33,011 bases of DNA from Reyranella soli (GTDB lineage Bacteria > Pseudomonadota > Alphaproteobacteria > Reyranellales > Reyranellaceae): positions 1 through 33,011 of the forward strand of contig NZ_BKAJ01000125.1 of assembly GCF_007992495.1 (NCBI RefSeq), written 5' to 3'. The notes beneath the pieces are model-generated. The model saw nothing but the letters and a program-made list of their open reading frames with translations. It was not told the origin of the DNA and did no database searches. Made by a program: the position numbers and the translations under genes. Shown one piece after another: positions 1 through 8,322 of this stretch; the first letter of the stretch is position 1; each line of letters starts with the position of its first letter.

Positions 1-11
1 GGTCCAGAAGA

Positions 12-2208
<2,197 letters not shown>

Positions 2209-2210
<2 letters not shown>

Positions 2211-2239
2211 TATATGATGCTCGGCCTGTGCACCGGCAA
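2209..2239 (-). promoter_or_regulatory. candidate uvrB promoter overlapping the first ATG
   Basis: On the minus strand TTGCCG (2239-2234) lies 19 bp before a perfect TATAAT (2214-2209). The -10 box overlaps the first possible uvrB ATG, and the predicted transcript start falls at about 2201-2202, on the fourth-codon ATG. The -10 match is clear; the -35 is partial and the spacing is long. Confidence 0.45.
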
Positions 2240-2293
2240 TGCTACAGCTTGCGGGATGCTGCCATTCCCTGACATCGGGATGAGCTAGGCCCG

Positions 2294-3025
2294 ATGCCGG
2301 ACTTGCTTGCTCTTCCCTTCCTGGTCTGCGTCGCCGTGGCCTGCATTGCAGGCATGGTGAGGGGATTCGCGGGGTTTGGCGCCGCGATGATCATGACTCC
2401 CATCTTTTCGGCGTTCTACGGCCCGGCTGTCGGCGTGGCCCTTTGCCTGTTCCTGGAGATCGCCGTTGCCCTGCCGGTGGTTCCGGGCGTCGTCAGCCTG
2501 GTCGATTGGCGTCGCATCGGCCTGCTGCTGGTGGCGGCCGCCGTGGGCGTTCCCGTCGGCAATCTCGTGCTGACGCTGGCCGCCCCCGAGCCGATGCGCT
2601 GGGCGATCTCGGCGATCGTGCTGGGCGCGGTTGCCTTGCTGGCAAGCGGCTGGCGCTTCGCCGGCCAGCCGCGGCCGGCGACGACGTTGGCCGCGGGTGT
2701 CATCAGCGGCTTTCTCAACGGCCTTGCCGGCATGGCCGGTCCGCCGATCGCTTTCTATTACCTCGCAGGTGACGAAACCGTGACGCGCGTGCGTGCCAAC
2801 CTCACGACCTATTTCGTGTTCGTCGATCTTGTTGCCATGGCAGCCTTCGTTGGCCGCGGCCTGGTCGACTGGGACACGGTCGGGCTCGGCCTGGTCATGG
2901 CCCCGGCCGTCATGCTGGGCGGCGTGTTGGGGACAAAGTTGTTTCCCCTGGCCACCGAGGGTTTTTACCGACGCCTCGCGCTTGTCCTGCTGGTTGGCGT
3001 GGCGATCGGCTCCTTGATCCTGTGA
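2294..3025 (+). CDS. TauE/SafE-family membrane transporter (putative sulfite/anion exporter)
   Basis: This 243-residue, strongly hydrophobic protein has about eight predicted membrane segments in two similar halves. The N-terminal half begins with a GMVRGFAGFGAAM motif and the second half carries GFLNGLAGMAGPP, the paired glycine-rich motifs typical of the TauE/SafE (DUF81) family. Members move sulfite, sulfoacetate or related organic anions across the inner membrane. The substrate cannot be read from the sequence, and no sulfur-metabolism gene is adjacent. The ATG at 2294 follows an AGG at 2287-2289. It runs the same way as the TerB/J gene 23 bp downstream and diverges from uvrB. Length is normal for the family. 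Confidence 0.85.
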   Translation: MPDLLALPFLVCVAVACIAGMVRGFAGFGAAMIMTPIFSAFYGPAVGVALCLFLEIAVALPVVPGVVSLVDWRRIGLLLVAAAVGVPVGNLVLTLAAPEPMRWAISAIVLGAVALLASGWRFAGQPRPATTLAAGVISGFLNGLAGMAGPPIAFYYLAGDETVTRVRANLTTYFVFVDLVAMAAFVGRGLVDWDTVGLGLVMAPAVMLGGVLGTKLFPLATEGFYRRLALVLLVGVAIGSLIL

Positions 3026-3048
3026 GCGGGAACGCGTAGCGGAGCGGC

Positions 3049-3762
3049 ATGAAGATCTGGGACAAGATCGTCGAGGGTGTGACGCGGCTCGCCAACGGCG
3101 AATCGTTCGGCTCCCTGCTCGGTGTCACGTCGCCGCCGGCCGACGACGGCGCGCATCCCGGCCTGCGCCAGATCGCCTTCACCATCGGCGTGATCGCGCT
3201 CGGCGCCAAGATGGCAAGCGTCGACGGCGAGGTCTCCGAGGCCGAGGCCGCGGCCTTTCGCGATTTCTTCCAGGTGCCGCCGGGCGAGGAGCGCAACGTC
3301 GAGCGCTTCTTCAATCTCGCCAAGCGCGATGTTGCTGGTTACGAGACCTATGCGCGTCAGCTTGCGGCGCTGTTTCCCGATGCGCCTGAGATCCTGGAGA
3401 ACGTGCTCGAAGGTCTGTTCGGCATCGCCAAGGCGGACGGCCCGATCGACCTCGCGGAGGCCGACTACCTGCTGGAGGTCTCGCGCCTCTTCGGCCTAAG
3501 CAGCGCGCGCTACGAGCGCGCCAAGGCGGCGGCGCTGGGTGTTGTCGAATGCGAGCCCTGCATCATCCTGGGCATCGATCCGCTGGCGACCGACGAGCAG
3601 ATCCGCGATGCCTGGCTGCGCCAGGTCAAGGCCAACCATCCCGACCGGCTGATGGCGCAGGGCCTGCCCGAGGAGGCCATCGCCATCGCCACCCGCAAGC
3701 TCGCCCTGATCAACGACGCCTACGACCGGCTGCGGCGCGAGCGCGGCCTCGTCCCTGCGTGA
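3049..3762 (+). CDS. TerB-like / J-domain co-chaperone (DjlA-like)
   Basis: This 237-residue protein has two modules. Residues about 35-150 form an all-helical TerB-like domain with acidic motifs (KMASVDGEVSEAEA and FGIAKADGPIDLAEADYLLEV). Residues about 170-230 form a C-terminal J domain whose HPD triad is intact at 197-199, followed by a helix ending NDAYDRLRRERG. The arrangement matches the C-terminal part of DjlA, but there is no N-terminal membrane anchor, so it is probably a cytoplasmic DnaK partner. Its client is unknown. The stop lies one base before the ATG of the amidase gene, which suggests co-translation. Confidence 0.85.
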   Translation: MKIWDKIVEGVTRLANGESFGSLLGVTSPPADDGAHPGLRQIAFTIGVIALGAKMASVDGEVSEAEAAAFRDFFQVPPGEERNVERFFNLAKRDVAGYETYARQLAALFPDAPEILENVLEGLFGIAKADGPIDLAEADYLLEVSRLFGLSSARYERAKAAALGVVECEPCIILGIDPLATDEQIRDAWLRQVKANHPDRLMAQGLPEEAIAIATRKLALINDAYDRLRRERGLVPA

Positions 3763-3763
3763 T

Positions 3764-4450
3764 ATGGCCTGCGTGATCGAGCTTCCGTCGCCCAATCATG
3801 CGGCGCGCCAGTCGGCGGTCGACGTCCTGGTGCTGCACTACACTGAATTGCCGCTCGACGAATCGCTGAAGGTCCTGCGTGACGACAAGCGGCCCAACCG
3901 CGTCAGCGCACACTACGTCCTGGCAGAGGACGGCACCGCGTATCGATTGGTGCCCGAAGATCGCATCGCCTGGCACGCCGGCCGCTCGCACTGGCGCGGT
4001 CGCGATGCCCTCAATGGCACGTCGATCGGCATCGAGATCGTCAACCTGCATGGCGATCGACACGACTATCCCGATGCGCAGATCGCGGCGCTGATCGCGC
4101 TCTGCCGCGAGATCATCGGCCGCCATCCCGCCATTGTGCCGCGCAACGTGGTCGGCCATTCCGACATCGCGCCCAAACGCAAGGTCGATCCAGGACTGCG
4201 CTTCCCCTGGGCGACGCTGGCGTCGGGCGGCATCGGCCTGTGGCCGTGTGCCGGCGCGAAGCCGATCGACGGCGACATGCAGGTGGCCCTGCAGCGCTTC
4301 GGCTATCCACCCGCCGTCGAGGTGACGACAGATGATATCATCGCCTCGTTTCAGCGCCGCTTTCGACCGTCCAAGGCCGACGGAGCAGACGATCTCGAGA
4401 CCCGCGCCCTGCTGGCCGACCTGCTTGACCAGGTGAGGCACCAAGCCTAG
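3764..4450 (+). CDS. N-acetylmuramoyl-L-alanine amidase, AmpD/AmiD type (Amidase_2)
   Basis: Zinc amidase of 228 residues that cleaves the bond between N-acetylmuramic acid and L-alanine of peptidoglycan or anhydro-muropeptides. The zinc ligands are visible as His25 (LHYT), His132 (GHSD) and Asp142 (KVDPG), with Lys140 just before the last, matching the AmpD active-site arrangement, and the family motif SIGIEI around residue 91. Residues about 170-225 look like a C-terminal peptidoglycan-binding domain (MQVALQRFGY...FQRRFRP). There is no signal peptide, which favours a cytoplasmic recycling role like AmpD, although AmiD-type proteins share the two-domain layout. The rnpB transcript starts about 10 bp after the stop codon. 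Confidence 0.9.
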   Translation: MACVIELPSPNHAARQSAVDVLVLHYTELPLDESLKVLRDDKRPNRVSAHYVLAEDGTAYRLVPEDRIAWHAGRSHWRGRDALNGTSIGIEIVNLHGDRHDYPDAQIAALIALCREIIGRHPAIVPRNVVGHSDIAPKRKVDPGLRFPWATLASGGIGLWPCAGAKPIDGDMQVALQRFGYPPAVEVTTDDIIASFQRRFRPSKADGADDLETRALLADLLDQVRHQA

Positions 4451-4453
4451 CTA
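4425..4453 (+). promoter_or_regulatory. candidate rnpB promoter inside the amidase 3' end
   Basis: TTGACC (4425-4430) is followed after 17 bp by TAGCTA (4448-4453). A start 7-8 bp further on would be at about 4460-4461, exactly where the P1 helix of RNase P RNA begins. The -35 is five of six to consensus and the -10 is weak. The placement, not the -10 match, is the main support. Confidence 0.45.
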
Positions 4454-4460
4454 AGCGCCT

Positions 4461-4850
4461 CAGGTCAGACGGCTGGATGGCTGCACTGGGCGGGCAACCG
4501 CTTGGTGAGGAAAGTCCGGGCTCCACGGAGACACGGTGCCGGCTAACGGCCGGCGGGGGCGACCCCAGGGAAAGTGCCACAGAGAACAGACCGCCGGGCG
4601 GGCTCGCTCGCCAGGCAAGGGTGAAACGGTGGGGTAAGAGCCCACCGCGCGACCGGCAACGGAAGCGGCATGGCAAACCCCACCGGGAGCAAGACCAAAT
4701 AGGGGCGGCACGCCGGGCAACCGGCAGCGGTGTTTCCGCGTCGCCGCCCGGGTCGGTCGCGCGAGGCGCTCGGTAACGGGCGTCCCAGAGGAATGGCCAT
4801 CCATCGCCGCAAGGCGAGGACAGAACCCGGCTTACAGGCCGTCTGACCTG
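4461..4850 (+). ncRNA. rnpB: RNase P RNA, bacterial class A
   Basis: Catalytic RNA of RNase P, which removes the 5' leader of tRNA precursors together with the RnpA protein. The outer P1 helix is a perfect 12-bp pairing of 4461-4472 with 4839-4850. Conserved blocks are present: GAGGAAAGTCCGGGCTCC at 4507-4524 near the 5' end, and AGAACCCGGCTTACAG at 4822-4837 near the 3' end, which together form the P4 core. Length is about 390 nt, normal for alphaproteobacteria. Any protein reading across this span is spurious. A gene for this RNA upstream of mraZ is common in alphaproteobacteria; here two minus-strand genes lie between. Confidence 0.96.
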
Positions 4851-4867
4851 CTCCTCAGGCCGTGCAA

Positions 4868-4893
4868 AAGAGACCACCTGACGGTGGTCTCTT
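4868..4893. terminator. bidirectional hairpin terminator between rnpB and the hydrolase gene
   Basis: An 11-bp perfect stem (4868-4878 with 4883-4893) closes a TGAC loop. Read on the minus strand the stem runs into TTTTG, a short U-tract, so it suits the hydrolase gene ending at 4922. On the plus strand it lies 18 nt after rnpB, but the U-tract is poor. Confidence 0.75.
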
Positions 4894-4921
4894 CAAGTGA
4901 AGGGCAGGCACTGAAAGTGGT

Positions 4922-5620
4922 TCAGCCGTTCTGGACCGCCGCTGCAGCCTCTCGGATCACGCCGATGACGACGTCGGGCTGGGAAAGCATCGGCACGTGG
5001 CTGCTGGCGACTTCGGTGACCTTGGCGCCCATGCGGCTCGAGACCCAGCGCTGCAGGTCGGGGTGGACGGTATGGTCCCTGGTGGCAAGCACGTACCAGC
5101 TCGGCTTGCTCCGCCACGCGACCTGGTCGGCGGTGAGCTTCTGCTCATTGAACAGGTCGACATTCGGGGGGAAGAGCGTCGCCCACACCAGCTTCTGCTC
5201 GGCTTCCGGCAGGTCGCCCGCGAAGAATTTGGTGCCGGAGGGGAGCATCCAGGCCAGGTTGTCGGCGACCTCGACGCAGCTGAAGATGTCCGACGGGTAC
5301 TTGTTGAGCTGGTCCTGTACGGTCTCGCCCGCGTCGGGCGCGACCGCCGCGATGTAGACGAGGCCGGCGACGCGATCGTCCATGCCCGCGCCGGTGATGG
5401 TAGCGCCGCCGTAAGAGTGGCCGACGAGCAGTACCGGACTGCCGACGCGGTTGAGCGTGCGCTTCACGGTGGCCAGATCCTCCTCGTAGGACTCGAGGCT
5501 GTACTGCACTGCGATGACCTCGTGACCATCCGCCTGCAGTGCCGGGATCACCTTGCTGAAGCACGAGCCGTCGGCCCAGATGCCGTGGCAGAACACAATC
5601 GTGGGCTTCTTCGTTGTCAT
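4922..5620 (-). CDS. alpha/beta hydrolase (esterase-like)
   Basis: Single-domain alpha/beta-hydrolase fold protein of 232 residues with no signal peptide. The oxyanion-loop motif CHGIWADGSC is at 11-20, the nucleophile elbow GHSYGG places Ser69, and Asp182 (RDHTV) and His208 (SSHVPM) complete the catalytic triad. The family covers plant-type and bacterial esterases of the salicylate/methyl-ester group, and the substrate cannot be assigned. The start is supported by AAGGAG at 5633-5628, 7 nt before the ATG. It lies 158 bp downstream of a TetR-type regulator on the same strand, with a palindrome in the gap that matches the regulator's own promoter, so it is very probably that regulator's target. 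Confidence 0.88.
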   Translation of the reverse strand: MTTKKPTIVFCHGIWADGSCFSKVIPALQADGHEVIAVQYSLESYEEDLATVKRTLNRVGSPVLLVGHSYGGATITGAGMDDRVAGLVYIAAVAPDAGETVQDQLNKYPSDIFSCVEVADNLAWMLPSGTKFFAGDLPEAEQKLVWATLFPPNVDLFNEQKLTADQVAWRSKPSWYVLATRDHTVHPDLQRWVSSRMGAKVTEVASSHVPMLSQPDVVIGVIREAAAAVQNG

Positions 5621-5741
5621 GTCGTGTCTCCTTCCATCCGCCGCGGTTGAGATCGATCGCTCGCTGGTGCGGCCCTCCAGCGGGTGATGGCGGTGGCCTT
5701 CGCAGCTCCCTCCTTACGAGGGGCCAGCGAGTGGCCGGAAA

Positions 5742-5765
5742 TAATACACGACCAGTCGTCTATTA
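5742..5765. promoter_or_regulatory. candidate TetR operator upstream of the hydrolase gene
   Basis: Interrupted palindrome TAATA-N-ACGAC-NN-GTCGT-N-TATTA centred at 5753/5754; all ten arm positions pair. Its core is nearly identical to the site in the tetR promoter (ATGACCGGTCGT at 6379-6390). It lies 122 bp before the hydrolase ATG and 14 bp after the tetR stop. One arm contains a TATTAT that could be a -10 box on the minus strand. Confidence 0.65.
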
Positions 5766-5778
5766 ATTAGACAAATGG

Positions 5779-6369
5779 TCAGGCGAGGAGGCACGGCAAC
5801 ACGCATCGCTCGAAGCTGTCGAACGGCGCCCTGCTGCGTTCGACCTTCGCCCGCATGACCGCTCCTTCAAATGTATCGATCAGTGCGGCGGCAAGCTGGC
5901 TGGCGTCTCTGCCCGGCGCGAGTTCCTTGCGGACCTGCGCCTCGCGCAGACAATCGGTGAGGGACGTCGACCATTCCCGATAGATCGTGGCCAACTTGGC
6001 GCGCACCTCCTCGCTCGAAGGCGTGACTTCCAGGGCCATATTTCCGATTAGGCATCCGAACGCGTATTGGCGCCGCTCGTGGAAATCCGCCAGACCGGCG
6101 AAGTAGCGAGTAATGCGCGATAACGGAGATGTACGGTCGTCTGTCAGGATCCACCCGTAGAGCTCGACAACCGAGTCCCAGTACTCGCTCAGAACCTCGA
6201 CCGCGAACGCTTCCTTGCTGTCGAAGTAGTTGTAAAACGAGCCCTTCGGTACTCCAGCCGCTGCGGTGATCTCCTGCACGCCGGTCGCGTTGAAGCCTCG
6301 GCTGCTGACGAGGTCGCCCCCCTTTTTCAGGAGTCGCGAGCGCGTTTCGGGGTTGGCTGGTCTAGGCAT
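5779..6369 (-). CDS. TetR/AcrR-family transcriptional regulator
   Basis: Repressor-type regulator of 196 residues, a typical TetR length. The N-terminal helix-turn-helix is clear in the first 50 residues (TRSRLL...GFNATGVQEITAAAGVPKGSFYNYFDSKEAFAVEVL), and the remaining helices form the ligand-binding and dimer domain; the ligand is unknown. I chose the ATG at 6369 although the frame stays open to 6606. The upstream 79 codons have no TetR homology, and a TTGACA box plus the palindromic operator lie just before this ATG. There is no Shine-Dalgarno, so the message may be leaderless. The hydrolase gene follows on the same strand. The pair sits between rnpB and mraZ and looks like an autonomous regulator-enzyme cassette. 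Confidence 0.9.
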   Translation of the reverse strand: MPRPANPETRSRLLKKGGDLVSSRGFNATGVQEITAAAGVPKGSFYNYFDSKEAFAVEVLSEYWDSVVELYGWILTDDRTSPLSRITRYFAGLADFHERRQYAFGCLIGNMALEVTPSSEEVRAKLATIYREWSTSLTDCLREAQVRKELAPGRDASQLAAALIDTFEGAVMRAKVERSRAPFDSFERCVLPCLLA

Positions 6370-6372
6370 GTG

Positions 6373-6405
6373 AAATATATGACCGGTCGTCTTTTTAATT
6401 GTCAA
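6373..6405 (-). promoter_or_regulatory. tetR promoter with embedded operator
   Basis: On the minus strand a perfect TTGACA (6405-6400) precedes AT-rich -10 candidates: TATATT at 6379-6374 with a 20-bp spacer, or TCATAT at 6382-6377 with 17 bp. Between them is the palindrome ATGACCGGTCGT (6379-6390, perfect GACCGGTC core), related to the site before the hydrolase gene. A repressor bound here would block RNA polymerase, which implies autoregulation. The predicted transcript start coincides with the ATG at 6369. Confidence 0.65.
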
Positions 6406-6816
6406 TCGAAAAAATGGAGTAAGTGCGAAGCATGCTTCGTCGCTGCCCGACGGCTCAGGCTGCAAGGGGCCGCCGGGGCACGATGACAGCATTGCTTGCA
6501 ACGCCGTCGGACGGCGCAAGCCATGGCATGGGCAACGCTTCTGGCCCCATCCCCTGGCCCCTTCTGGAGCGCCAGAAGTCGCGATAGCGAAATTGCGATC
6601 GAACAAACTAGAGTTATTAACCTGGGATTTTCGCTGACTTAAGTTATTGTTTGTGCAGGAATTTCCAATCCAATCAAGATCTGGAGACGGGACGACCTGG
6701 GAGAGCCTATACTTGGGACCGATTCAATTCCTTGCGGTTCAGAGAGAGGGGTAGACAATAGATTTGGTAGCTAACCGCTTCAGATTCCTTGTGGATTCTT
6801 GCTCTTCTGCATTGCT
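6406..6816. other. gene-free region upstream of the dcw cluster, with several dyads
   Basis: I see no credible gene here. The tetR-proximal part is rich in inverted repeats: a perfect 14-bp palindrome CGAAGCATGCTTCG at 6426-6439; a composite stem at 6490-6525 (GCTTGC with GCAAGC outside, GCCGT with ACGGC inside); and CTTCTGG-AGCG-CCAGAAG at 6561-6578. From about 6600 the base composition becomes much more AT-rich, as expected for the promoter region of the division cluster. A TATACT at 6708-6713 could be a -10 box but lacks a good -35. Confidence 0.6.
6721..6798. promoter_or_regulatory. cluster of three GATTC (GANTC, CcrM-type) sites upstream of mraZ
   Basis: GATTC occurs at 6721-6725, 6783-6787 and 6794-6798, immediately before the MraZ box. 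GANTC is the target of the alphaproteobacterial cell-cycle methyltransferase CcrM, and methylation state at promoters is read by GcrA. Three sites in 78 bp is about ten times the chance density for this composition. Function is inferred. Confidence 0.45.
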
Positions 6817-6850
6817 TCCCTGAAATTCCCATGGTATCCCATAGCATCCC
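6817..6850. promoter_or_regulatory. MraZ box: four TCCC/GGGA repeats at exact 10-bp spacing
   Basis: TCCC occurs at 6817-6820, 6827-6830, 6837-6840 and 6847-6850. On the minus strand these read CGGGA, TGGGA, TGGGA, AGGGA, each separated by 5 bp, which is the known MraZ recognition pattern of TGGGN repeats with 5-nt spacers. The last repeat is 57 bp before the mraZ start codon, so MraZ probably controls its own operon from here. Confidence 0.8.
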
Positions 6851-6907
6851 GTCAAACAGGCCGAGGCGTGGGGCACCGGTCGCGGGGAGTGCAGGGGGAC
6901 TGGGCCG

Positions 6908-7387
6908 GTGGCGTTTCGGTCCGAAATCCTGATCAAGCTCGACAAAAAAGGCCGGGTTTTGTTGCCCGCTGCTTTTCGCGACGAACTGCCTGCCGATGAC
7001 CGGGGTGCCTTCGTGCTCTATCACTCGCCCAACCTCGCTGGAGTCGTAAACGGCAACTCGCGTGCCGGCTTCGACGCCATGCTCGATCGGTTGCGCGCCG
7101 AGGCGCTCGGCCCCAAGGGCGCCCTCAAGGTCGCGCTCGACGACGAGGCCTTCGATCCGGCGGGCTACCTGTCCGCATCCGCCCGCACCATCGCCATGGA
7201 GCCCGACGGCCGCTTCTCCCTGCCGGCCGAGTTCGCGAGCGTGCTCGATGTCACCGACGGCGTGATGCTGGTCGGCAAGGGCGACAAGTTCCAGCTGTGG
7301 AATCCGGGCCGCTGGCAGGCCCGCCGCGATTCCGATCGCGACAAGATGGCGGCGTTCGTGCGCGGCCTCGGGGCGGGTGACGCATGA
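6908..7387 (+). CDS. mraZ: transcriptional regulator MraZ
   Basis: First gene of the division and cell-wall cluster; a DNA-binding regulator of its own operon that forms rings of AbrB-like subunits. The 159-residue protein has two SpoVT-AbrB repeats, each with the family DXXGR-type signature: LDKKGRVLLPAAFR at residues 11-24, and MEPDGRFSLPAEF at about 97-109, where the first acidic residue is Glu. The start is a GTG at 6908, supported by AGGGGGA at 6893-6899 eight bases upstream. The stop overlaps the rsmH start as ATGA. A four-copy MraZ box lies just upstream. Length is slightly above the usual 140-155. Confidence 0.95.
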   Translation: MAFRSEILIKLDKKGRVLLPAAFRDELPADDRGAFVLYHSPNLAGVVNGNSRAGFDAMLDRLRAEALGPKGALKVALDDEAFDPAGYLSASARTIAMEPDGRFSLPAEFASVLDVTDGVMLVGKGDKFQLWNPGRWQARRDSDRDKMAAFVRGLGAGDA

Positions 7388-8322
7388 GCGAGCGCCACAT
7401 CCCCGTCCTCTTGAACGAGGTCGTCGATGCGCTGCAGCCGCGCGACGGCGGCCGCTATGTCGACGGCACCTTCGGCGCCGGCGGCTACACTGCGGCCATG
7501 CTCGATCGCGCCGACTGCCAGGTGATCGCCATCGATCGCGATCCTGACGCCATCGGCGCCGGCCGCGCGCTTGCCGAGCGCTACGCGCCGCGGCTGCGCC
7601 TGATCGAAGGCCGCTTCGGCGACATGGCCGATCTGCTGTCGGCCGAAGGCGTCGAGGACGTCGACGGCGTGGCGCTCGATCTCGGCGTGTCGTCCATGCA
7701 GTTCGACCAGGCTGAGCGCGGCTTCTCATTCCGCGCGTTCGGCCCGCTCGACATGCGCATGGAGAAGAACGGATCGTCGGCCGCCGACTTGGTGAACGAA
7801 GCTGACGAAGCCGAGCTCGCCGACATCATCTTCCGCTACGGCGAGGAGCGCCGCAGCCGCCGCGTCGCCCGCGCCATCGTCGAGGCGCGTAAGCTGAAGC
7901 GCATCGAGACAACCGGCGAGCTGGCCGAGATCGTGCGTCGTGCCGTCGGCCCGCAGGGCCGCGACGAGAGCGACCCCGCGACCCGCACCTTCCAGGCGCT
8001 GCGCATCGCCGTGAACGACGAATTGGGTGAGCTCGAGCGCGGCCTCGCGGCAGCGGAGCAGGTGCTGGCGCCAGGCGGCCGCCTCGCCGTGGTGTCCTTC
8101 CATTCGCTGGAAGACCGCGCCGTGAAGGAATTCGTGCGCAGCCGCGCCGGCCGCACGCCGGGCCCGTCGCGCCACGCGCCGCCGCGCGCCGATGCGAAGC
8201 CTGCAGAGCTGCGCGATCTCACGCGCAAGCCCGTGTTGCCGTCGGACGCCGAGATCGCCGCCAACCCGCGAGCCCGCTCGGCGCGCCTGCGCGTCGCCGA
8301 GAAGATTGGAGGCCGCGCATGA
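7384..8322 (+). CDS. rsmH: 16S rRNA (cytosine-1402-N4)-methyltransferase RsmH (MraW)
   Basis: SAM-dependent methyltransferase that modifies C1402 in the decoding centre of 16S rRNA. The 312-residue protein opens with the family motif HIPVLLNEVVDAL. The SAM-binding motif VDGTFGAGGY is at 26-35, followed by the acidic strand AIDRDPDA at about 49-56. Other RsmH hallmarks are LDLGVSSMQFD, RGFSFR...PLDMRM, RTFQALRIAVNDEL and VVSFHSLEDR. Length is normal. It overlaps mraZ by ATGA at 7384 and ftsL by ATGA at 8319, so translation is probably coupled on both sides. Confidence 0.97.
   Translation: MSERHIPVLLNEVVDALQPRDGGRYVDGTFGAGGYTAAMLDRADCQVIAIDRDPDAIGAGRALAERYAPRLRLIEGRFGDMADLLSAEGVEDVDGVALDLGVSSMQFDQAERGFSFRAFGPLDMRMEKNGSSAADLVNEADEAELADIIFRYGEERRSRRVARAIVEARKLKRIETTGELAEIVRRAVGPQGRDESDPATRTFQALRIAVNDELGELERGLAAAEQVLAPGGRLAVVSFHSLEDRAVKEFVRSRAGRTPGPSRHAPPRADAKPAELRDLTRKPVLPSDAEIAANPRARSARLRVAEKIGGRA

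Noticed and set aside
2211..2293. SOS (LexA) box in front of uvrB
   Set aside because: I looked for GTTC-N7-GTTC and GAAC-N7-GAAC in the divergent gap and found none.
4477..4776. Open frames inside the RNase P RNA gene
   Set aside because: The region folds as RNase P RNA with the conserved core blocks and P1 helix. The predicted peptides have no recognisable domain.
6370..6606. N-terminal extension of the TetR regulator by 79 residues
   Set aside because: The extension has no TetR homology and crosses a TTGACA box, an operator and several hairpins. The start at 6369 gives a standard-length protein.
6617..6642. CtrA-binding site upstream of mraZ (TTAACC and TTAA)
   Set aside because: The two TTAA elements are 18 bp apart rather than 7, so the full TTAA-N7-TTAA site is not present. 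A lone half-site is weak evidence.
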